Part shown: one piece after another, positions 54,401 to 64,000 of the stretch | How the letters are laid out: each line of letters opens with the position of its first letter | Position numbering within the stretch: position 1 is the first letter of the stretch | From: Aquatica leii | Lineage: Eukaryota > Arthropoda > Insecta > Coleoptera > Lampyridae | Reading direction: 5' to 3' | DNA: 64,000 bases | Assembly (NCBI GenBank): GCA_035610365.1 | Contig: CM069433.1 | Coordinates: forward strand, 60,192,487-60,256,486 | Made by a program: the position numbers and the translations under genes | The notes under the pieces: model-generated | What the model was told of the DNA's origin: nothing | Seen by the model: only the letters and a program-made list of their open reading frames with translations | Database searches by the model: none

Positions 54401-57400
54401 AGTTAAATCGGAGGTTTATTAAAATTGTTATTTAGGAATTATTTTGGTTGACGGAAAATAATACCTAGCAATACATGCAAACTAAAGTTTTCCATCATAA
54501 CATGTGAAATCAAACTACCAGAATGTGCAACGCTTGAAAACGATATCATATTGTACAGCAGCACTAACTGCAATGTTTATACCATTCTTACTAATGAAAT
54601 TCTTTCCTATACGGACATTAGTCCTTAGCAATACGATCAAACCAAAGATTTGCAAAATATTAAGCAAAATAAAATTACTAGAGGTTAAAAAGATTAAAAT
54701 CTGAGGTTTATTAACATTGTTATTTAGGAATTAATTTCGTTGACGGACATTAGGACCTAGCAATGCATGCAAACTAAAGTTCTCCATAATTGTTGTAAAA
54801 TGAAACTACCAGAATCTGAGACGCTTGAAAACGATATCATATTGTACAGCAGTACTAATTGCAATGTTTATACCATTCTTACTAATGAAATTCTTTCCTA
54901 TTCGGACATTAGTAGTTAGCAATACGATCAAACCAAAGATTTGCAAAATATTAAGCAAAATAAAACTACTAGAGGTTAAAAAGATTAAAATCTGAGGTTT
55001 ATTAACATTGTTATTTAGGAATTAATTTCGTTGACGGGCATTAGGACCTAGCAATGCATGCAAACTAAAGTTCTCCATAATTGTTGTAAAATGAAACTAC
55101 CAGAATCTGAGACGCTTGAAAACGATATCATATTGTACAGCAGTACTAATTGCAATGTTTATACCATTCTTACTAATGAAATTCTTTCCTATACGGACAT
55201 TAGTCCTTAGCAATACGATCAAACCAAAGATTTGCAAAATATTAAGCAAAATAAAACTACTAGAGGTTAAAAGATTAAAATCTGAGGTATATTAACATTG
55301 TTATTTAGGAATTAATTTCGTTGACGGACATTACGACCTAGCAATGCATGCAAACTAAAGTTCTCCATAATTATTGTAAAATGAAACTACCAGAATCTGA
55401 GACGCTTGAAAACGATATCATATTGTACAGCAGTACTAATTGCAATGTTTATACCATTCTTACTAATGAAATTCTTTCCTATACGGACATTAGTAGTTAG
55501 CAATACGATCAAACCAAAGATTTGCAAAATAAAACTACTAGAGTTTAAAAAGGTTAAATCGGAGGTTTATTAAATTGTTATTTAGGAATTATTTTGGTTG
55601 ACGGACAATAATACCTAGCAATACTTACAAACTAAAGTTTTCCATAATAAAATGTAAAATCAAACTACCAGAATGTGCAACGCTTGAAAACGATATCATA
55701 TTGTACAGCAGTACTAACTGCAATGTTTATACCATTTTTACTAATGAAATTCTTTCCTATACGGACATTAGTCCTTAGCAATACGATCAAACCAAAGATT
55801 TGCAAAATATTAAGCAAAATAAAACTACTAGAGGTTAAAAAGATTAAAATCTAAGGTTTATTAACATTTTTATTTAGGAATTAATTCCGTTGACGGGCAT
55901 TAGGACCTAGCAATGCATGCAAACTAAAGTTCTCCATAATTGTTGTAAAATGAAACTACCAGAATCTGAGACGCTTGAAAACGATATCATATTGTACAGC
56001 AGTACTAATTGCAATGTTTATACCATTCTTACTAATGAAATTCTTTCCTATTCGGACATTAGTAGTTAGCAATACGATAAAACCAAAAATTTGCAAAATA
56101 TTAAGCAAAATAAAACTACTAGAGTTTAAAAAAGTTAAATCGGAGGTTTATTAAAATTGTTATTTAGGAATTATTTTGGTTGACGGAAAATAATACCTAG
56201 CAATACATGCAAACTAAAGTTTTCCATCATAACATGTGAAATGAAACTACCAGAATGTGCAACGCTTGAAAACGATATCATATTGTACAGCAGCACTAAC
56301 TGCAATGTTTATACCATTCTTACTAATGAAATTCTTTCCTATACGGACATTAGTCCTTAGCAATACGATCAAACCAAAGATTTGCAAAATATTAAGCAAA
56401 ATAAAATTACTAGAGGTTAAAAAGATTAAAATCTGAGGTTTATTAACATTGTTATTTAGGAATTAATTTCGTTGACGGGCATTAGGACCTAGCAATGCAT
56501 GCAAACTAAAGTTCTCCATAATTGTTGTAAAATAAAACTACCAGAATCTGAGACGCTTGAAAACGATATCATATTGTACAGCAGTACTAATTGCAATGTT
56601 TATACTATTCTTACTAGAGAAATTCTTTCCTATACGGACACTAGTAGTTAGCAATACGATCAAACCAAAGATTTGCAAAATATTAAGCAAAATAAAACTA
56701 CTAGAGGTTAAAAAGATTAAAATCTGAGGTTTATTAACATTGTTATTTAGGAATTAATTTGGTTGACGAACATTAGGACCTCGCAATGCATGCAAACTAA
56801 AGTTTTCCTTAATAACATGTAAAATCAAACTACCAGAATCTTCAATGCTAGAAATCGATTTACTATTGTACAGCAGTACTAACTGCAATGTTTATACCAT
56901 GCTTACTAATGAAATTCTTTCCTATACGGACATTAGTCGTTAGCAATACGATCAAACCAAAGATTTGCAAAATATTAAGCAAAATAAAACTACTAGAAGT
57001 TAGAAAGAATAAAATCTGAGGTTTAATAACATTGTTAATTAGGAATTAATTACGTTGACGGACATTAGGACCTAGCAATGCATGCAAACTAAAGTTCTCC
57101 ATAATTATTGTAAAATGAAACTACCAGAATCTGAGACGCTTGAAAACGATATCATATTGTACAGCAGCACTAACTGCAATGTTTATACCATTCTTACTAA
57201 TGAAATTCTTTCCTATACGGACACTAGTCCTTAGCAATACGATCAAACCAAAGATTTGCAAAATATTAAGCAAAATAAAACTACTAGAGTTTAAAAAGGT
57301 TAAATCGGAGGTTTATTAAAATTGTTATTTAGGAATTATTTTGGTTGACGGACAATAATACCTAGCAATACTTGCAAACTAAAGTTTTCCATAATAATAT

Positions 57401-60400
57401 GTAAAATCAAACTACCAGAATGTGCAACGCTTGAAAACGATATCATATTGTACAGCAGTACTAACTGCAATGTTTATACCATTCTTACTAATGAAATTCT
57501 TTCCTATACGGACATTAGTCCTTAGCAATACGATCAAACCAAAGATTTGCAAAATATTAAGCAAAATAAAACTACTAGAGGTTAAAAAGATTAAAATCTG
57601 AGGTATATTAACATTGTTATTTAGGAATTAATTTCGTTGACGGACATTACGACCTAGCAATGCATGCAAACTAAAGTTCTCCATAATTATTGTAAAATGA
57701 AACTACCAGAATTTGAGACGCTTGAAAACGATATCATATTGTACAGCAGTACTAATTGCAATGTTTATACCATTCTTACTAATGAAATTCTTTCCTATAC
57801 GGACATTAGTCCTTAGCAATACGATCAAACCAAAGATTTGCAAAATATTAAGCAAAATAAAACTACTAGAGGTTAAAAAGATTAAAATCTGAGGTATATT
57901 AACATTGTTATTTAGGAATTAATTTCGTTGACGGACATTACGACCTAGCAATGCATGCAAACTAAAGTTCTCCATAATTATTGTAAAATGAAACTACCAG
58001 AATCTGAGACGCTTGAAAACGATATCATATTGTACAGCAGTACTAATTGCAATGTTTATACCATTCTTACTAATGAAATTCTTTCCTATACGGACATTAG
58101 TAGTTAGCAATACGATCAAACCAAAGATTTGCAAAATATTAAGCAAAATAAAACTACTAGAGTTTAAAAAGGTTAAATCGGTGGTTTATTAAAATTGTTA
58201 TTTAGGAATTATTTTGGTTGACGGACAATAATACCTAGCAATACTTGCAAACTAAAGTTTTCCATAATAACATGTAAAATCAAACTACCAGAATGTGCAA
58301 CGCTTGAAAACGATATCATATTGTACAGCAGTACTAACTGCAATGTTTATACCATTTTTACTAATGAAATTCTTTCCTATACGGACATTAGTCCTTACCA
58401 ATACGATCAAACCAAAGATTTGCAAAATATTAAGCAAAATAAAATTACTAGAGGTTAAAAAGATTAAAATCTGAGGTTTATTAACATTGTTATTTAGGAA
58501 TTAATTTCGTTGCCGGACATTAGGACCTAGCAATGCATGCAAACTAAAGTTCTCCATAATTATTGTAAAATGAAGCTACCAGAATCTGAGACGCTCGAAA
58601 ACGATATCATATTGTACAGCAGTACTAATTGCAATGTTTATACTATTCTTACTAGAGAAATTCTTTCCTATACGGACATTAGTAGTTAGCAATACGATCA
58701 AACCAAAGATTTGCAAAATATTAAGCAAAATAAAACTACTAGAGGTTAAAAAGATTAAAATCTGAGGTTTATTAACATTGTTATTTAGGAATTAATTTCG
58801 TTGACGGACATTACGACCTAGCAATGCATGCAAACTAAAGTTCTCCATAATTATTGTAAAATGAAACTACCAGAATCTGAGACGCTTGAAAACGATATCA
58901 TATTGTACAGCAGTACTAATTGCAATGTTTATACCATTCTTACTAATGAAATTCTTTCCTATACGGACATTAGTAGTTAGCAATACGATCAAACCAAAGA
59001 TTTGCAAAATATTAAGCAAAATAAAACTACTAGAGTTTAAAAAGGTTAAATCGGAGGTTTATTAAAATTGTTATTTAGGAATTATTTTGGTTGACGGACA
59101 ATAATACCTAGCAATACTTGCAAACTAAAGTTTTCCATAATAATATGTAAAATCAAACTACCAGAATGTGCAACGCTTGAAAACGATATCATATTGTACA
59201 GCAGTACTAACTGCAATGTTTATACCATTTTTACTAATGAAATTCTTTCCTATACGGACATTAGTCCTTAGCAATACGATCAAACCAAAGATTTGCAAAA
59301 TATTAAGCAAAATAAAACTACTAGAGGTTAAAAAGATTAAAATCTAAGGTTTATTAACATTGTTATTTAGGAATTAATTTCGTTGACGGACATTAGGACC
59401 TAGCAATGCATGCAAACTAAAGTTCTCCATAATTATTGTAAAATGAAACTACCAGAATCTGAGACGCTTGAAAACGATATCATATTGTACAGCAGTACTA
59501 ATTGCAATGTTTATACCATTCTTACTAATGAAATTCTTTCCTATACGGACATTAGTCCTTAGCAATACGATCAAACCAAAGATTTGCAAAATATTAAGCA
59601 AAATAAAACTACTAGAGTTTAAAAAGGTTAAATCGGAGGTTTATTAAAATTGTTATTTAGGAATTATTTTGATTGACGGACAATAATACCTAGCAATACT
59701 TGCAAACTAAAGTTTTCGATAATAATATGTAAAATCAAACTACCGGAATGTGCAACGCTTGAAAACGATATCATATTGTACAGCAGTACTAACTGCAATG
59801 TTTATACCATTTTTACTAATGAAATTCTTTCCTATACGGACATTAGTCCTTAGCAATACGATCAAACCAAAGATTTGCAAAATATTAAGCAAAATAAAAT
59901 TACTAGAGGTTAAAAAGATTAAAATCTAAAGTTTATTAACATTGTTATTTAGGAATTAATTGCGTTGACGGGCATTAGGACCTAGCAATGCATGCAAACT
60001 AAAGTTCTCCATAATTATTGTAAAATGAAACTACCAGAATCTGAGACGCTTGAAAACGATATCATATTGTACAGCAGTACTAATTGCAATGTTTATACCA
60101 TTCTTACTAATGAAATTCTTTCCTATACGGACATTAGTAGTTAGCAATACGATCAAACCAAAGATTTGCAAAATATTAAGCTAAATAAAACTACTAGAGT
60201 TGAAAAAGGTTAAATCGGAGGTTTATTAAAATTGTTATTTAGGAATTATTTTGGTTGACGGACAATAATACCTAGCAATAGTTGCAAACTAAAGTTTTCC
60301 ATAATAACATGTAAAATCAAACTACCAGAATGTGCAACGCTTGAAAACGATATCATATTGTACAGCAGTACTAACTGCAATGTTTATACCATTTTTACTA

Positions 60401-63400
60401 ATGAAATTCTTTCCTATACGGACATTAGTCCTTAGCAATACGATCAAACCAAAGATTTGCAAAATATTAAGCAAAATAAAATTACTAGAGGTTAAAAAGA
60501 TTAAAATCTGAGGTTTATTAACATTGTTATTTAGGAATTAATTTCGCTGACGGACATTAGGACCTAGCAATGCATGCAAACTAAAGTTCTCCATAATTAT
60601 TGTAAAATGAAACTACCAGAATCTGAGACGCTTGAAAACGATATCATATTGTACAGCAGTACTAATTGCAATGTTTATACCATTCTTACTAATGAAATTC
60701 TTTCCTATACGGACATTAGTCCTTAGCAATACGATCAAACCAAAGATTTGCAAAATATTAAGCAAAATAAAACTACTAGAGTTTAAAAAGGTTAAATCGG
60801 AGGTTTATTAAAATTGTTATTTAGGAATTATTTTGATTGACGGACAATAATACCTAGCAATACTTGCAAACTAAAGTTTTCCATAATAACATGTAAAATC
60901 AAACTACCAGAATGTGCAACGCTTGAAAACGATATCATATTGTACAGCAGTGCTAACTGCAATGTTTATACCATTTTTACTAATGAAATTCTTTCCTATA
61001 CGGACATTAGTCCTTAGCAATACGATCATACCAAAGATTTGCAAAATATTAAGCAAAATAAAATTACTAGAGGTTAAAAAGATTAAAATCTGAGGTATAT
61101 TAACATTGTTATTTAGGAATTAATTTCGTTGACGGGCATTAGGACCTAGCAATGCATGCAAACTAAAGTTCTCCATAATTATTGTAAAATGAAACTACCA
61201 GAATCTGAGACGCTTGAAAACGATATCATATTGTACAGCAGTACTTATTGCAATGTTTATACCATTCTTACTAATGAAATTCTTTCCTATACGGACATTA
61301 GTAGTTAGCAATACGATCAAACCAAAGATTTGCAAAATATTAAGCTAAATAAAACTACTAGAGTTTAAAAAGGTTAAATCGGAGGTTTATTAAAATTGTT
61401 ATTTAGGAATTATTTTGGTTGACGGACAATAATACCTAGCAATACTTGCAAACTAAAGTTTTCCATAATAACATGTAAAATCAAACTACCAGAATGTGCA
61501 ACGCTTGAAAACGATATCATATTGTACAGCAGTACTAACTGCAATGTTTATACCACTTTTACTAATGAAATTCTTTCCTATACGGACATTAGTCCTTAGC
61601 AATACGATCAAACCAAAGATTTGCAAAATATTAAGCAAAATAAAATTACTAGAGGTTAAAAAGATTAAAATCTGAGGTTTATTAACATTGTTATTTAGGA
61701 ATTAATTTCGTTGACGGACATTAGGACCTAGCAATGCATGCAAACTAAAGTTCTCCATAATTATTGTAAAATGAAACTACCAGAATCTGAGACGCTCGAA
61801 AACGATATCATATTGTACAGCAGTACTAATTGCAATGTTTATACTATTCTTACTAGAGAAATTCTTTCCTATACGGACATTAGTCCTTAGCAATACGATC
61901 AAACCAAAGATTTGCAAAATATTAAGCAAAATAAAACTACTAGAGTTTAAAAAGGTTAAATCGGAGGTTTATTAAAATTGTTATTTAGGAATTATTTTGA
62001 TTGACGGACAATAATACCTAGCAATACTTGCAAACTAAAGTTTTCCATAATAACATGTAAAATCAAACTACCGGAATGTGCAACGCTTGAAAACGATATC
62101 ATATTGTACAGCAGTACTAACTGCAATGTTTATACCATTTTTACTAATGAAATTCTTTCCTATACGGACATTAGTCCTTAGCAATACGATCAAACCAAAG
62201 ATTTGCAAAATATTAAGCAAAATAAAATTACTAGAGGTTAAAAAGATTAAAATCTAAAGTTTATTAACATTGTTATTTAGGAATTAATTGCGTTGACGGG
62301 CATTAGGACCTAGCAATGCATGCAAACTAAAGTTCTCCATAATTATTGTAAAATGAAACTACCAGAATCTGAGACGCTTGAAAACGATATCATATTGTAC
62401 AGCAGTACTTATTGCAATGTTTATACCATTCTTACTAATGAAATTCTTTCCTATACGGACATTAGTCCTTAGCAATACGATCAAACCAAAGATTTGCAAA
62501 ATATTAAGCAAAATTAAACTACTAGAGGTTAAAAAGATTAAAATCTGAGGTTTATTAACATTGTTATTTAGGAATTAATTTCGTTGACGGACATTAGGAC
62601 CTAGCAATGCATGCAAACTAAAGTTCTCCATAATTATTGTAAAATGAAACTACCAGAATCTGAGACGCTCGAAAACGATATCATATTGTACAGCAGTACT
62701 AATTGCAATGTTTATACTATTCTTACTAGAGAAATTCTTTCCTATACGGACATTAGTAGTTAGCAATACGATCAAACCAAAGATTTGCAAAATATTAAGC
62801 AAAATAAAACTACTAGAGGTTAAAAAGATTAAAATCTGAGGTTTATTAACATTGTTATTTAGGAATTAATTTCGTTGACGGACATTACGACCTAGCAATG
62901 CATGCAAACTAAAGTTCTCCATAATTATTGTAAAATGAAACTACCAGAATCTGAGACGCTTGAAAACGATATCATATTGTACAGCAGTACTAATTGCAAT
63001 GTTTATACCATTCTTACTAATGAAATTCTTTCCTATACGGACATTAGTAGTTAGCAATACGATCAAACCAAAGATTTGCAAAATATTAAGCAAAATAAAA
63101 CTACTAGAGTTTAAAAAGGTTAAATCGGAGGTTTATTAAAATTGTTATTTAGGAATTATTTTGGTTGACGGACAATAATACCTAGCAATACTTGCAAACT
63201 AAAGTTTTCCATAATAATATGTAAAATCAAACTACCAGAATGTGCAACGCTTGAAAACGATATCATATTGTACAGCAGTACTAACTGCAATGTTTATACC
63301 ATTTTTACTAATGAAATTCTTTCCTATACGGACATTAGTCCTTAGCAATACGATCAAACCAAAGATTTGCAAAATATTAAGCAAAATAAAACTACTAGAG

Positions 63401-64000
63401 GTTAAAAAGATTAAAATCTAAGGTTTATTAACATTGTTATTTAGGAATTAATTTCGTTGACGGACATTACGACCTAGCAATGCATGCAAACTAAAGTTCT
63501 CCATAATTATTGTAAAATGAAACTACCAGAATCTGAGACGCTTGAAAACGATATCATATTGTACAGCAGTACTAATTGCAATGTTTATACCATTCTTACT
63601 AATGAAATTCTTTCCTATACGGACATTAGTAGTTAGCAATACGATCAAACCAAAGATTTGCAAAATATTAAGCAAAATAAAACTACTAGAGTTTAAAAAG
63701 GTTAAATCGGAGGTTTATTAAAATTGTTATTTAGGAATTATTTTGGTTGACGGACAATAATACCTAGCAATACTTGCAAACTAAAGTTTTCCATAATAAT
63801 ATGTAAAATCAAACTACCAGAATGTGCAACGCTTGAAAACGATATCATATTGTACAGCAGTACTAACTGCAATGTTTATACCATTTTTACTAATGAAATT
63901 CTTTCCTATACGGACATTAGTCCTTAGCAATACGATCAAACCAAAGATTTGCAAAATATTAAGCAAAATAAAACTACTAGAGGTTAAAAAGATTAAAATC
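39401..64000 (+). repeat. Satellite array, right block, A and B subfamilies with higher-order duplications
   Basis: About 84 uninterrupted monomers continue past the window end. Reading the A (GAATCTGAGACG) and B (GAATGTGCAACG) markers, the order is irregular, with runs of one to four A between single B units, and B units never adjacent. At the far right an A-B alternation is common (59.4-62.1 kb). Rare shared variants reveal duplicated blocks: 44.6 versus 53.1 kb (8,425 bp apart), 45.2-47.4 versus 54.8-57.2 kb (about 9,577 bp apart, then one monomer more), 47.5 versus 49.9 kb (2,328 bp), and 49.3 versus 59.7 kb (about 10.45 kb). These correspond to whole numbers of monomers (29, 33, 8, 36). 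Homogeneity is higher than at the left edge. Confidence 0.94.
56750..57045 (+). repeat. Aberrant monomer within the right satellite block
   Basis: This unit departs from both subfamilies: it reads AATTTGGTTGACGAACATTAG, ACCTCGCAATGCATGC, CCAGAATCTTCAATGCTAG and ATCGATTTACTATTG where neighbours are uniform. It is absent from the otherwise matching block at 47.1-47.2 kb, so it was gained in the later copy or lost in the earlier one. Its GCTTACTAATG and TTAGTCGTTAGC variants also occur at about 17.07-17.1 kb, suggesting exchange with an older part of the array. Confidence 0.7.

Noticed and set aside
8387-54704. Dozens of recurring 60-116-codon open frames in the satellite, on both strands, some with hydrophobic translations
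   Set aside because: They recur with the repeat period, are broken in most units by single changes, some start at GTG, and they show no recognisable domain. They are chance frames in a tandem repeat.
8071-64000. CRISPR-like array
   Set aside because: The repeats are head-to-tail units of about 290 bp with no short constant repeat and unique spacers, and the locus is eukaryotic.
8071-64000. Calling the array a centromere
   Set aside because: Large homogeneous satellites occur in centromeres, pericentromeres and other heterochromatin. Nothing in the sequence decides this without chromatin data.
1-64000. tRNA, rRNA or other structured RNA genes
   Set aside because: I saw no tRNA A/B-box arrangement with a cloverleaf and no rRNA-like stretch. 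A covariance-model scan would be needed to exclude small RNAs.

Overview
The window looks like nuclear DNA of an arthropod, most likely an insect. It is strongly AT-rich, has a short 52-bp GT-AG intron inside a gene for an SH2-domain signalling protein, and carries Penelope-like, CR1/Jockey-like and LTR-like retroelement sequence together with a very large satellite array. The species cannot be named from the sequence.

Layout. Positions 1-520 hold a decayed Penelope-like reverse transcriptase fragment. 2337-3528 are the last two coding exons of an SH2-domain adapter-like gene; the upstream exons lie outside the window or are not recognisable in it. 3529 to about 5890 is AT-rich non-coding DNA that includes the likely 3' UTR. 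From about 5890 to 8162 lies a mutated non-LTR retrotransposon of CR1-like organisation (SGNH-hydrolase ORF1, then an endonuclease), whose reverse transcriptase half is missing because the satellite begins there.

From about 8.07 kb to the right edge the window is one satellite array with monomers of about 290-292 bp, all in the same orientation. By length it holds about 160 copies, and it runs past the window end. Each monomer is an ancient dimer of two related halves. Two young subfamilies (here A and B) are interspersed, and an older class (C) lies at the left edge and again inside the array at 18.36-19.2 kb. Shared rare variants show repeated block duplications of roughly 2.3, 5, 8.4-9.6 and 13 kb.

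Two kinds of element interrupt the array. A 1.8-kb TG...CA element, best read as a solo LTR, occurs three times (14.5, 23.5 and 28.4 kb) at the identical monomer position with the same 4-bp flank, so it was copied with the satellite rather than inserted three times. A nearly full-length 4.15-kb non-LTR retrotransposon (35252-39400) has a PHD finger and zinc knuckles in ORF1 and an endonuclease-reverse transcriptase in ORF2. It ends in an ACTT microsatellite tail and is flanked by a short AAA duplication.

The most interesting point is the left junction. There, about 90 bp that match two parts of the satellite monomer lie contiguous and in an open reading frame with the retrotransposon linker protein, which suggests the satellite may have been born from that retrotransposon. 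No cellular gene is apparent inside the array.
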